From positions 1-64,000 of the forward strand of contig NZ_FNRG01000018.1 in the NCBI RefSeq assembly GCF_900107835.1: 64,000 nt of DNA, in the 5' to 3' direction. The notes under the pieces are model-generated. The model did not search any database and was not told the DNA's origin. It saw only the letters and a list, made by a program, of their open reading frames with translations. Source of the stretch: Oribacterium sp. KHPX15. Its GTDB lineage: Bacteria > Bacillota > Clostridia > Lachnospirales > Lachnospiraceae. This document shows positions 34,476-43,518 of this stretch, piece by piece. Made by a program: the position numbers and the translations under genes. How positions within the stretch are numbered: the first letter of the stretch is position 1; every line of letters begins with the position of its first letter.

Positions 34476-36680
34476 ATGGCTAAACTGATTTCCAGAAGAG
34501 ATTTTTTGAGAGGCACAGCAGCAGGTGCCGTAACATTAACAGCAGGTGCTGTTATAGGAGGACTTACTGGCTGCAGTTCCAACACGCCTGAGGCAACAAC
34601 TGCCGCAGCAACCGAGGCTGCCACCACTGCAGCTGCAACTGAGGCTGCAAAAGCAGGACTTTACATTCCCGGAACTTATACAGCAGTTGAAAAGGGTCTT
34701 GAAAGTGATATCACAGTCACAATGACATTTGACGAAAACAGCATAACCGATGTAAAGATCGATGCTTCAGGAGAAACCGAGGGTATCGGAACAGCAACTC
34801 CGGAGCCGCTTTCAAAGGCAATCCTTGAGGCACAGAGCGCTGAAGTGGATGCTGTGTCCGGCGCCACAGTAACATCCAATGCCGTAAAGAAAGCTGCTGC
34901 CAACTGTATCGCACAGGCAAAGGGCGAGGCCGTAACCATGGCTGCCGACGCAGACAATGCTGCCGGTGCTTCCCAGGATGACTGGCTTGGTACAGAACCT
35001 GAAATAAGTGATGCTGATGTATATAACGAAGTTGAGGCCGATGTTATAGTTGTAGGCCTTGGTGTTGCCGGTGTGGCAGCTGCAAGAGGCGCCGCAGAGG
35101 CAGGCGCAACAGTAATCGGTATCGATGGTGCAGCTGCACCCTGCTGCCGTTCCGGAGAGTATGCGGTCATCAACAGCCCTAAGCTCAATGCCCGCTGGCC
35201 GGAGAGAGCATTATCAAGAGAAGAAGTTGACGAGATCATCGATTCTCATGTTAATGAATCTTCATACCGCGTAAAGAGAAGCATCGCGAAGAAGTGGGCT
35301 GACAACATTGGCGAAGCCTTCGACTGGTGGACAGATGCCGATGACCATCTGTTCATAGCCGATGAGACAAGACAGCCTATCGAAGATGAGAATGCTGACG
35401 ACTTCATGATTCCTATCTTCCGTCCGCTTCCTTCTTATAAGGATGCAAGCGGCAATGAGCACGTATACAACTGGAAGGAAGAGCGCTTCCCATGCTATCC
35501 GACTTCTGTTGAGTTCCTGCCGAGCCAGGCAGCTACCTTCACAGCTAACTGGGACAAGGCGCTGGCAACCGGTAAGGTAGAGGCTTATTTCGGACACTTC
35601 GGAAAGAAGCTCATCATGGAGGATGGAAGATGTGTCGGTGTCTATGCATTAAACGACGACCCTCAGTCTTCTGATAAGGGCAAGTACCTGAAGCTCACAG
35701 CAAAGAAGGGCGTTATCCTTTCAACAGGTGATTACGGTTCCAATGATGCTGCCATGAAGCATTTTGCTCCGGATGTAATGAAGACTCACCAGAACAACAG
35801 ACTTTTCACTTCCTTCGACGTAAACGGAGTTCCAACAAACCAGGGTGAAGGTCTCAGAATGGGTGCATGGGCAGGCGCAAAGGTTATGGGCTACAATGCC
35901 CCTATGATCCACCACATGGGCGGCGGTGCCGATCTTTCAGGTGTTGGTGTTATGGGTAATGCAGGCTTCCTGAACCTGGACATGGACGGAAAGCGTTTCA
36001 TGTGCGAGGATCTTCCGGGACAGCAGCTTGAGAACCAGATCGAGCAGACCAGACTTATGCAGAGCTGGCAGTTCTTTGATGCAAACTGGCCTGAGCAGGT
36101 AACTCACATGCCGGCAGCTCACGGTGGTGCATGCTATTTTGAAGATTACGCTTCCATAGATGAAGCTCCTAAGAACAATAAGACTTACCGTAACTGGAAG
36201 AGCCCTTATCAGCTTGAGGCTGCTGTTCAGGACGGCAGATGCTTAAAGGCAGATACATTGGAAGAGCTTGTTGCAAAGGTATATCCTGATGATACCGCTG
36301 CACAGGAGCAGGCTCTTCAGTCCATCAAGAGATATAATGAGCTTGCAGCAGCCGGCTATGATGAGGATTTCCACAAGGTTCCGAGCCGTCTCATGCCTGT
36401 GGATACAGCTCCTTTCTATGCCGATCAGTTCACAACCGCTATCATGCTTGTTTGCATCGGTGGTCTCGAGTCTGATGAGGACTGCCACACATTCACAGAG
36501 GTGACAGATGAGCAGGGACGCCAGGTTTGCGGCGAGATCATCAAGGGTCTCTATGTTGCGGGAAATATGCAAGGCGGTAGATTCGGAATGGAATATCCTA
36601 TCGGGCTTAAGGGTGTGAGTCACTCTATGGCTATGTACTATGGTAAGGTTGCAGGGGAGAATGCTGCTGCCGAGATCTGA
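34476..36680 (+). CDS. Tat-exported FMN/FAD flavoprotein reductase (fumarate/urocanate reductase-like)
   Basis: 734 aa. A twin-Arg signal (SRRDFLRG, residues 6-13) and a lipobox-like Cys (GGLTGCSSN, near residue 33) place it outside the membrane. An FMN-binding domain (about 60-155) holds SGATVTS, whose Thr is the usual site of covalent FMN. The FAD domain begins with VIVVGLGVAGVAAARGA (about 188) and ends with GMEYPIGLKGVSHSMAMYYG. This is the architecture of extracytoplasmic reductases that pass electrons from covalent FMN to FAD and reduce an organic acceptor such as fumarate, urocanate or a cinnamate. AAGGAGG five bases before the ATG fixes the start. The natural acceptor is unknown. Confidence 0.9.
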   Translation: MAKLISRRDFLRGTAAGAVTLTAGAVIGGLTGCSSNTPEATTAAATEAATTAAATEAAKAGLYIPGTYTAVEKGLESDITVTMTFDENSITDVKIDASGETEGIGTATPEPLSKAILEAQSAEVDAVSGATVTSNAVKKAAANCIAQAKGEAVTMAADADNAAGASQDDWLGTEPEISDADVYNEVEADVIVVGLGVAGVAAARGAAEAGATVIGIDGAAAPCCRSGEYAVINSPKLNARWPERALSREEVDEIIDSHVNESSYRVKRSIAKKWADNIGEAFDWWTDADDHLFIADETRQPIEDENADDFMIPIFRPLPSYKDASGNEHVYNWKEERFPCYPTSVEFLPSQAATFTANWDKALATGKVEAYFGHFGKKLIMEDGRCVGVYALNDDPQSSDKGKYLKLTAKKGVILSTGDYGSNDAAMKHFAPDVMKTHQNNRLFTSFDVNGVPTNQGEGLRMGAWAGAKVMGYNAPMIHHMGGGADLSGVGVMGNAGFLNLDMDGKRFMCEDLPGQQLENQIEQTRLMQSWQFFDANWPEQVTHMPAAHGGACYFEDYASIDEAPKNNKTYRNWKSPYQLEAAVQDGRCLKADTLEELVAKVYPDDTAAQEQALQSIKRYNELAAAGYDEDFHKVPSRLMPVDTAPFYADQFTTAIMLVCIGGLESDEDCHTFTEVTDEQGRQVCGEIIKGLYVAGNMQGGRFGMEYPIGLKGVSHSMAMYYGKVAGENAAAEI

Positions 36681-36710
36681 TGAGACCGATAGGTTTTGAA
36701 ATGGGCCAGA

Positions 36711-36988
36711 AAATGCAAGGGACGGGTGACAGCCCACGAGATTGAAAGTACATCCTCACAAACAAAGTCCGCCCGGTATGCACAGGTATGTGCATACCGG
36801 GCGGACTTTGTTCGCGAGTCTGTTCTTTCAACTCCAAGGAGAAAATGCCATCAGAATGCGCTACGCGCAGGCATTTTCGTTTGATTTCGGCTTACGCCGA
36901 AACAGCCTCGCCGCCTGGGGGCATCAGCATTTCTCACGAAACGCTGATCAGGCAAGCCTTGCCACACATCCCTTGCATTTTCTTCACA
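36711..36988. repeat. Multi-hairpin palindromic element, copy C (long form, inverted to B)
   Basis: It starts 30 bases after the flavoprotein stop. The module of about 127 bp at 36832-36960 is the reverse complement of the one in copy B, differing at one base by my alignment. The core palindrome (AAAGTCCGCCCGGTATGCACA and its partner around 36764-36811) differs in sequence from that of B but keeps the GGTATGCACA/TGTGCATACC centre. Confidence 0.9.
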
Positions 36989-37017
36989 TATCGATTACCG
37001 GAACTTAAAGCAGATTA

Positions 37018-37115
37018 TGATTACGCCGAAAGAGCCTCGCCGGCTACCGGCATCAGCTTTTACTATGAACATTTATAAGCAAGACATTGGCACCCTTCCT
37101 TTTCTTCACGTTATC
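37018..37115. repeat. Degenerate partial copy of the multi-hairpin element
   Basis: TTACGCCGAAAGAGCCTCGC, GGCATCAGC and CCCTTCCTTTTCTTCACG follow the order of the module and flank of copy C but with many changes, so this looks like an older decayed copy beside the newer one. The rest of the space to 37287 holds a dyad TGTTTCC/GGAAACA (37173-37203) upstream of the dehydrogenase gene. Confidence 0.6.
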
Positions 37116-37287
37116 ACTCAACGTGTTTTAATGGATACCTTATGTCTCCTGCCTTTTAAACTGTAGTCTAACTGTTTCCCTGCGACCTTTTGTGAAGGAA
37201 ACAAATTATATAGGTGATATTTTGTGTAGAATATGTGGTAAAATCAACGGAGATTGAATAAAAAATGGATGACAGGAGGGTGTTTGC

Positions 37288-38244
37288 ATGAAGATTTTAG
37301 GGGCTATGCCTTTTAGTGATGAGGACAGGAAGTATATTGAGAGCAAGACAAAGGGGCATGAGATTGTTTATAAAGCGAAGGAGATTGTGGAGGAAGCAGA
37401 TGTGCAGGATGTAGATATCATCCTGGGGAATGTTTCTCCGGCGGTTGTGGCAAAGGCACTGAAGCTTAAGTGGCTTCAGACCAATTCTGCAGGTGTTGAT
37501 AATTACTGTAAGGAGGGAATTCTTTTGCCTGAGACTCTCCTCACCAGTGCTTCAGGTGCTTATGACACTACGGTTTCTGAGTGGATGGTTTCAGTTTGCT
37601 TTATGCTGGCTCGTAAGGAAGATCTTTATATGAGAAATCAGGTCAACAAAGAATGGAGGCCGGAGGGCAAGGTGGTTTCCATTGAGGATTCTGTGACTCT
37701 TGTTTTGGGGCTTGGTTCTATAGGTAAGCATTATGCCAAGAAGATGCATGCCTTAGGAAGCTATGTGATCGGCGTTACAAAGCATCAGCATAGTGACAAG
37801 CCTGAATTTGTTGATGAGTTCACCACTGTCGAGCACCTTGATGAACTCCTTCCAAGAGCAGACTACGTTGCCATGGTGCTTCCGGGAACGGCGGAAAATG
37901 TTCATATCATCAATGCTGACCGCCTCAAACTTATGAAGCCGACTGCATATCTCATCAATGCCGGCCGTGGCAATGCAGTGGACGGAAAGGCGCTGAATGA
38001 CGCCCTCAGAAACGGAATAATCGGAGGAGCAGCCCTTGATGTAACAGAGCCTGAACCCCTCCCCGCAACAGATCCCCTCTGGGATGCCCCAAGATGTATC
38101 ATCACCCCTCACATCGCCGGCCAGTTCTACCTCCAGAAAACCTTCGATAACATCGTAAAAATCACCGGAGAGAATTTAGAAAAATATCTTGCCGGCGACA
38201 TCGCCTCCATGAAAAGTAAAGTAGATCACAAAAAAGGCTATTGA
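37288..38244 (+). CDS. D-2-hydroxyacid dehydrogenase
   Basis: 318 aa. The NAD-binding fold carries LVLGLGSIGKHYAKKMHAL (GxGxxG, near residue 140). The catalytic Arg lies in LINAGRGNAVDGKAL, the Glu in ALDVTEPEPLP and the His in ITPHIAGQF, all in family order. It oxidises or reduces a 2-hydroxy or 2-keto acid; the closest group by appearance is the glyoxylate/hydroxypyruvate reductase or DDH-like branch. AGGAGGG precedes the ATG. Monocistronic, with palindromic elements on both sides. Confidence 0.9.
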   Translation: MKILGAMPFSDEDRKYIESKTKGHEIVYKAKEIVEEADVQDVDIILGNVSPAVVAKALKLKWLQTNSAGVDNYCKEGILLPETLLTSASGAYDTTVSEWMVSVCFMLARKEDLYMRNQVNKEWRPEGKVVSIEDSVTLVLGLGSIGKHYAKKMHALGSYVIGVTKHQHSDKPEFVDEFTTVEHLDELLPRADYVAMVLPGTAENVHIINADRLKLMKPTAYLINAGRGNAVDGKALNDALRNGIIGGAALDVTEPEPLPATDPLWDAPRCIITPHIAGQFYLQKTFDNIVKITGENLEKYLAGDIASMKSKVDHKKGY

Positions 38245-38290
38245 TAAAAAGCCTATTGTGTATAAATGTCTTGCCTGCCGGTTATCAATG

Positions 38291-38460
38291 TGTGAAGAAA
38301 ATGCAAGGGATGTGTGGCTAGGCTTGCGAGTTGAAAGAACAGACTCGCAGATATGTACGAACGGAATGCACATACCTGTGCATACCGGGCGAACATATCT
38401 GTGAGGCTGTACTTTCAATCTCGTGGGCCGTCACGCATCCCTTGCATTTTCTGCACCATT
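38291..38460. repeat. Multi-hairpin palindromic element, copy D (short form)
   Basis: Same outer flanks as copy B (GAAGAAAATGCAAGGGATG and CCCTTGCATTTTCTGCACC) and the same GTTGAAAGAACA / TACTTTCAATC edges, but the 127-bp module is absent: GGCTTG is joined directly to CGAGTTGAAAG. The core stem (38341-38358 with about 38392-38410) has several mismatches, so this copy is older or still evolving. Confidence 0.88.
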
Positions 38461-38468
38461 TCACAACC

Positions 38469-38489
38469 CCCCGGAAACACCTTCCGGGG
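38469..38489 (-). terminator. Hairpin after ilvD
   Basis: CCCCGGAA (38469-38476) pairs with TTCCGGGG (38482-38489). No U tract follows on the leftward strand, so termination efficiency is doubtful. Confidence 0.45.
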
Positions 38490-38505
38490 AGTAAATTTAA
38501 ATCAT

Positions 38506-40152
38506 TTATTCTACAATCGCGCCTGTATCAGCGGAGTGTACCAGCTTAGCATACTTCCTGAGATAACCTGTGAGGTTTCTCTGTTCGCGGATCTGCATGG
38601 TCTTCTTGCGCTCTTCCATCTCTTCATCGGAAACCAGAAGCTCGATGGAATAGTTCGGGATATCGATCTTTATCTTGTCTCCATCCTTCACATAAGCGAT
38701 AGGTCCGCCGGCCTGAGCCTCGGGTGAAACGTGTCCGATGGCTGCACCACGGGATGCACCGGAGAAACGACCGTCAGTTACAAGAGCAACCGTAGTATCA
38801 AGCTTCATGCCTGCGATGGCTGATGTAGGGCTGAGCATTTCTCTCATTCCCGGTCCGCCTGCAGGTCCCTCATAACGGATAACCACGCAGTCTCCCGCCT
38901 TGATCTTTCCGCCATAGATTGCGCCGATGGCCTCTTCCTCGGAGTTGAATACTCTTGCGGTACACTCATTAACCATCATCTCAGGTGCAACTGCTGAACG
39001 CTTAACGATGGAGCCGTTAGGTGCCAGATTTCCGTAAAGCACCGCAAGTCCGCCTTCCTTGAGGTACGGATCGTCAAACGGTCTGATGACATCTGTATTT
39101 CTGTTCACAGCATCCTTTGTAACCTCACCGATGGTCTTTCCGAGAACAGTCATGCAGTCTCTGTTGATAAGTCCGTGCTCATCCAGGGAATGGATAACCG
39201 CATAGATACCGCCTGCCTCCATGAGATCCTGCATATGATGGTGTCCCGCAGGAGCAAGGTGACAGAGGTTAGGGGTTTTGTCGGAAATCTCATTGATCTT
39301 GTGAAGATCGAATGGGAAGCCCGCCTCATGAGCAACCGCCATGAGGTGAAGTGATGTATTTGTGGAGCATCCGAGAGCCATGTCAACTGTAAGAGCATTC
39401 TCGATGGTCTCTGCCTTAATGATATCTCTTGGGCGAAGGTTCTGCTCCAGAACCTTCATTACCTGCATTCCGGCTGTCTTGGCAAGACGGATTCTCTCGG
39501 AATATACCGCAGGAATGGTACCGTTGCCCGGAAGTGCCATACCCAGAACCTCGCAAAGAGAGTTCATGGAGTTGGCTGTAAACATTCCTGAGCAGGAGCC
39601 GCAGGTAGGACAGCAGGTATTCTCAACATCCATAACTCCTGCCTCATCCATAAGTCCTGCTTTGTAAGCACCTACTGCCTCAAACGCAGTATTCAGGTCT
39701 TTCTGATGAAGTGAAAGCATCGGTCCACCGGAAACAAATACGCAGGGAAGATTGAGACGGAGGGCCGCCAGAAGCATTCCCGGAACGATCTTGTCACAGT
39801 TAGGAATAAAAACAAGTGCATCAAGGGCGTGGCCGGTTGCCATACACTCGATGGTATCTGTAATGAGCTCACGTGAGGACAGTGAGAAATGCATTCCGTC
39901 ATGTCCCATTGCGATACCGTCACAAACTGCTATTGTATTGAACTCAAGGGGTGTTCCTCCCGCCATGAGAACGCCATCCTTAACAGCCCTTGCAATCTGC
40001 TGCAAATGCTCATGACCCGGAACAACTTCGGTAAATGAATTTACAACACCGATAAGCGGGCGTTTCATCTGCTCGTCTGTAAGTCCGTCAGCCTTTAAAA
40101 GTGAACGATGCGGGGTGTGCTCGATACCCTGCTTTACTAAATCACTGCGCAT
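38506..40152 (-). CDS. ilvD: Dihydroxy-acid dehydratase
   Basis: 548 aa. It makes 2-keto acids for valine, isoleucine and leucine. Fe-S ligands are in [12 protein letters not shown], in [20 protein letters not shown] and near [55 protein letters not shown] and [11 protein letters not shown] are the C-terminal active-site motifs. The second of two ATG codons (40152) is chosen because GGAGG lies eight bases upstream of it and only two before the first. Monocistronic; leuA is in the same window 27 kb away. Confidence 0.96.
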   Translation of the reverse strand: MRSDLVKQGIEHTPHRSLLKADGLTDEQMKRPLIGVVNSFTEVVPGHEHLQQIARAVKDGVLMAGGTPLEFNTIAVCDGIAMGHDGMHFSLSSRELITDTIECMATGHALDALVFIPNCDKIVPGMLLAALRLNLPCVFVSGGPMLSLHQKDLNTAFEAVGAYKAGLMDEAGVMDVENTCCPTCGSCSGMFTANSMNSLCEVLGMALPGNGTIPAVYSERIRLAKTAGMQVMKVLEQNLRPRDIIKAETIENALTVDMALGCSTNTSLHLMAVAHEAGFPFDLHKINEISDKTPNLCHLAPAGHHHMQDLMEAGGIYAVIHSLDEHGLINRDCMTVLGKTIGEVTKDAVNRNTDVIRPFDDPYLKEGGLAVLYGNLAPNGSIVKRSAVAPEMMVNECTARVFNSEEEAIGAIYGGKIKAGDCVVIRYEGPAGGPGMREMLSPTSAIAGMKLDTTVALVTDGRFSGASRGAAIGHVSPEAQAGGPIAYVKDGDKIKIDIPNYSIELLVSDEEMEERKKTMQIREQRNLTGYLRKYAKLVHSADTGAIVE

Positions 40153-40347
40153 AATCATTTCCTCCGGAAAAAAATCTTCTTTAATTCTTGTTGGGTCAAA
40201 AGTATCAAACTCTCACCTTTGACCCTTGCCCTTAATTATACATTCTAATCTTTCTATTGTCGCATTATTTTCCGATATAAGTGACATAATCCAAAGACTT
40301 GCGTAACAAATCGTTCCTGCTATGTTACTCGTGCCCCTGCTGAACTG

Positions 40348-40380
40348 TTACAGACTTGCATTTTCTGTACCATTTCACAG
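40348..40380. repeat. Fragment of the multi-hairpin element (copy E)
   Basis: ACTTGCATTTTCTGTACCAT followed by TTCACAG repeats the right flank of copies B and D. Only this edge remains, just past the argC stop. Confidence 0.6.
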
Positions 40381-40402
40381 CAATTCAGAGTCAGCTGAAT
40401 CA

Positions 40403-41335
40403 TTAAAGCCCTGTGTCTTCAGGAAGTCCCAGCATTATGTTCATGTTCTGGACAGCGGCACCGCTGGCTCCCTTTCCGAGGTTATCGAAAAGAGCGGTAA
40501 CTGAAGTCTGATCCTCATATCCGCAAACTACGATTTCAAGTCTGTTGGTTCCCGCAAGCTTGTTTGCATAAAGCTTACTGTCATTCTCACCGAATGGAAC
40601 CACTGATACGAAATGCTCATCCTTATAGTACTCTGCGAGCTTCTCACAGATGTCCTTTGCGGCAGGATTTCCCGGAAGGAGTCTGTTCTGAAGCATGATA
40701 GTAGTTGCCATTCCCTTATAGTAGTCATCTACCACCGGCATAAATACAGGCGCATAGGTAAGCCCCGTAACCTTCTGCATCTCAGGAATATGCTTATGCT
40801 TTAATGTAAGTCCGTATATTCCGGGTGAACTGAGAACCTCAGGTCTGTCCTCTGCTTCATAGTCCTTTATCATACTCTTTCCACCGCCTGAATATCCTGT
40901 AAGAGAATAGCAGGTTACCGGATAGTCCTTTGGCAGAATCCCCATACGAACAAGAGGCGCTGTAACTGAAATGAGACCTGTAGCATGACAGCCCGGATTT
41001 GCTATACGCTTTCCGTTACGGATCTTTTCTCTCTGCTCCTTCGAAAGCTCGGGATAACCATACACCCATTCGTCGTTGGTTCTGTGAGCAGTGGATGCAT
41101 CAATGACTCTTACATTATCATTTTCAATGAGAGAAACCGCCTCCCTTGCACCATCATCCGGAAGACAGAGAAAAACGATATCTGCGCTGTTTATATACTT
41201 TTTACGTTCCTCGAGGTCATGACGCTTGTCCTCAGGGATCCTGAGAAGTTCCAGATCCTCTCTCGACCCGATTCGATCATATATCTGCAGTCCTGTTGTT
41301 CCGCTTTGTCCGTCAATATATACCTTTGTCTTCAT
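40403..41335 (-). CDS. argC: N-acetyl-gamma-glutamyl-phosphate reductase, type 2 ArgC
   Basis: 310 aa, the short type 2 form. It reduces N-acetylglutamyl phosphate in arginine synthesis. KVYIDGQSGTTGLQIYDRI holds the nucleotide-binding loop, RIANPGCHATGLIS the catalytic Cys, and GYSGGGKSMI the substrate-binding loop. HKHIPEMQKVTGL carries the active-site His. GGAGAGAA precedes two adjacent ATG codons; the second is the typical start. No other arginine genes are near. A dyad GTGATA...TATCAC (41413-41434) about 80 bases upstream could be an operator. Confidence 0.94.
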   Translation of the reverse strand: MKTKVYIDGQSGTTGLQIYDRIGSREDLELLRIPEDKRHDLEERKKYINSADIVFLCLPDDGAREAVSLIENDNVRVIDASTAHRTNDEWVYGYPELSKEQREKIRNGKRIANPGCHATGLISVTAPLVRMGILPKDYPVTCYSLTGYSGGGKSMIKDYEAEDRPEVLSSPGIYGLTLKHKHIPEMQKVTGLTYAPVFMPVVDDYYKGMATTIMLQNRLLPGNPAAKDICEKLAEYYKDEHFVSVVPFGENDSKLYANKLAGTNRLEIVVCGYEDQTSVTALFDNLGKGASGAAVQNMNIMLGLPEDTGL

Positions 41336-41504
41336 CATTTCTCTCCTTCAAATCGTTTTCTTGTATACCCACACTAATATCCATTCCGCCGATTTTGACC
41401 GGTAACAAAATAGTGATAGATAATTTTTTATCACAGGCCTTCAGATAAGTATCCGCCGCAGTCCAAAGGTTCACAACTTGATTTTGGGTTGATATTTATA
41501 CAGA

Positions 41505-41546
41505 AATACCCGTATTCCAGCATTTTTATGCAAGAATACGGGTATT
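41505..41546 (-). terminator. Intrinsic terminator after the cytidylate-kinase-like gene
   Basis: A perfect 13-bp stem (AATACCCGTATTC at 41505-41517 with its complement at 41534-41546) around a 16-base loop. On the leftward transcript UUUCUG follows. Confidence 0.85.
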
Positions 41547-41566
41547 ATAACACAGGTTCTGAATAA

Positions 41567-42148
41567 TTACTTCAAAAGTTCGCAAATAATATCTACACAT
41601 TTATCCATATCAATCTTGCTCACATCTATGCATAATGAATAATTATCTGCATTTCCCATGGTCTGACCGGTGTAGGTCTTGTAATATCTGCGGCGCTCGG
41701 CATCCTGCTTACGGATGAATTCTTTGGTAACGGGCTTCTTTACTTTCTCCGCATCCATGGCATGCTCCATACGCCATTCCTCAGATGCTGCAAGGAAAAT
41801 ATCAAAGGAGCTGATGCCGGCTTCCTTCAGAACATAATTGGCACATCTTCCGACAATTATGCATGGATTCTGTGACAGTTCCAGAACCACTCTGCTCTGT
41901 GCCTTAAATATCTCATCATGAGTGGAAGTAAGTGATGCCGGTGAAACCATTTCTATAAATCTGGTAGTGGGAGTATACTTCTCGCCTTCTTCATCTATGA
42001 CATCTTTCTCAATTCCGCTTTCTTTAACGGTCTGGCGCACAAAATCCTTATCATAGTACGGGATTCCCAGTTTCTTGCTGAGTTTATCAGCCAATACATG
42101 GCCATGTGTTCCATATTCACGACTGATGGTGATTACTTTGTAATTCAT
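41567..42148 (-). CDS. Cytidylate kinase-like protein
   Basis: 193 aa. It starts MNYKVITISREYGTHGHVLA, the variant P-loop of the cytidylate kinase-like family, followed by KLGIPYYDKDFVRQT and IIVGRCANYVLKEAG (Walker-like and NMP-binding elements). EFIRKQDAERRRYYKTYTG is the LID-like Arg-rich motif, and NYSLCIDVSKIDMDKC the usual C-terminus. It is distinct from housekeeping Cmk, and the phosphorylated substrate is not established. The start at 42148 is chosen because GAGGAAAA lies eight bases upstream; the ATG six codons earlier has no such site. Confidence 0.85.
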   Translation of the reverse strand: MNYKVITISREYGTHGHVLADKLSKKLGIPYYDKDFVRQTVKESGIEKDVIDEEGEKYTPTTRFIEMVSPASLTSTHDEIFKAQSRVVLELSQNPCIIVGRCANYVLKEAGISSFDIFLAASEEWRMEHAMDAEKVKKPVTKEFIRKQDAERRRYYKTYTGQTMGNADNYSLCIDVSKIDMDKCVDIICELLK

Positions 42149-42235
42149 ATCTTTTTCCTCGCTCATTTAGGATGAATATTCTTTCACTATACCTATATAA
42201 TATATCAGATGTCATAATTTAGCTAGGGCTCTGTC

Positions 42236-43207
42236 CTACCTTGTTCCATTCAATTTATTCAGAAGAAACGTGTGAAGCTGACCCGATATATAAAAGATTC
42301 CCAAAATCGTATTTATCTGAGGCATCATAAGGAATGCCAGAATAGATAAAATCACAATCAATGCTTTTGCCCTTGTGATGTAAACCCGGATAAGCAGGCT
42401 TATAGCAATGACTCCAAAGCACATGAGATAAAGGGTTCCAACTATACCTGCCACCTGAGCAATGCTCTGCACAAATTCATTTTCAAAAGGTTTTACAAAT
42501 GAATAATTATAAAGACCAAATGCAAATATCCCCAGATATGCTGTCCAGAAAGGCGGAGTATACTCCACTACAGGCTTGGGCTTAGGCACAGCAATATGAA
42601 GTCTTCTCAATATCAGGAGACTTATCTCATATACTACAAAACCCTGCATGGCTCCGGTAAGTGCCGTTGTTATAAGAAACATCCTTGCCACAAAATCATC
42701 GCTCATCATTGACTTCATAACTGCAATCTGCTGTTCCGTCTGAGAATTGCTTCCCGTAACCTTTGTCATCATTTCCATGGTCTCATTCATGGCAATCTGC
42801 ATCTCGGTCACATACATGCTGAGTGACTGCCCCGAGATGGCAGCCACGATCACGATATCCAAAAGCTCGGCAATGGTGCAGAGCAGCATCACCAGAAAAA
42901 GGGTTTTTGTCATGTCCTTTTTATGGTAAATGCAGGTTCCCAGCACCATACCCACAAAGGACTGACAGGCAGCATTTATCGCCGTTGTGGGCGTACTCAC
43001 AAGTATGCTGATAAACATGGAAGCCGCCCAGGCGGCAAGCCCTGCCTTCCCACCGTACCTTGCTCCGTAAGCCACCATGGGAATGGGCAAAAGGAACATA
43101 AGTATCCCATGAAACATTCCTCCTGTTTGCCGGTTAATGAGCAGCAATACTCCGAAAAGCGCCACGATCATGGCACCATAAGTAATCTTCAATGTTTTCT
43201 GATTCAT
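42236..43207 (-). CDS. Multi-pass membrane protein, DUF2232/YybS-like
   Basis: 323 aa with about eight hydrophobic segments. The N-terminal KITYGAMIVALFGVLLLI and LLPIPMVAYGARYGGKAGL resemble the YybS/DUF2232 family of Firmicute membrane proteins, of unclear function and often near ribosomal or signalling genes. A hydrophilic Met-rich loop (residues about 137-170) faces one side of the membrane. It lies 87 bases upstream of the kinase-like gene in the same direction. It may be a small-molecule transporter component; not provable from sequence. Confidence 0.65.
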   Translation of the reverse strand: MNQKTLKITYGAMIVALFGVLLLINRQTGGMFHGILMFLLPIPMVAYGARYGGKAGLAAWAASMFISILVSTPTTAINAACQSFVGMVLGTCIYHKKDMTKTLFLVMLLCTIAELLDIVIVAAISGQSLSMYVTEMQIAMNETMEMMTKVTGSNSQTEQQIAVMKSMMSDDFVARMFLITTALTGAMQGFVVYEISLLILRRLHIAVPKPKPVVEYTPPFWTAYLGIFAFGLYNYSFVKPFENEFVQSIAQVAGIVGTLYLMCFGVIAISLLIRVYITRAKALIVILSILAFLMMPQINTILGIFYISGQLHTFLLNKLNGTR

Positions 43208-43298
43208 TTTTTCTTCTCTCTTATAAATCCAAATCTATAACCATGTAATTTTAAGTCATTTTCGCTCCACGGGCAATGTGGTTTTTCTATCCGCCGCA

Positions 43299-43372
43299 AC
43301 ATCCGTCGATTCAGACCCCCGGAATGCTTCCCGCCGGCGAGAACCGTCCCTGGTGTCTGACTCGACAGATGT
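43299..43372. repeat. REP-like palindrome, copy 3
   Basis: Arms ACATCCGTCGATTCAGAC (43299-43316) and GTCTGACTCGACAGATGT (43355-43372) pair with two mismatches and enclose CCGCCGGCGAGAACCGTCCC. It lies in the 311-base divergent space between the membrane protein and the GGDEF operon; nothing else there is clear. Confidence 0.8.
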
Positions 43373-43518
43373 CACGAATTTAAATAATTTTTTTAAAATT
43401 ACAAATGTTTATGAAATTTTTGTCGACACTATGTATAGAGGCTTTGCGCAACAGCAAAACTCTGACCTTTTTACTTTAGATAAAAGCAATCGTAACCATA
43501 AACCAGGATACCGAAGCT

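Noticed and set aside
40403-41335. Aspartate-semialdehyde dehydrogenase instead of ArgC
   Set aside because: Length of about 310 and the NPGCHATGLIS and GYSGGGKSMI motifs fit type 2 ArgC.
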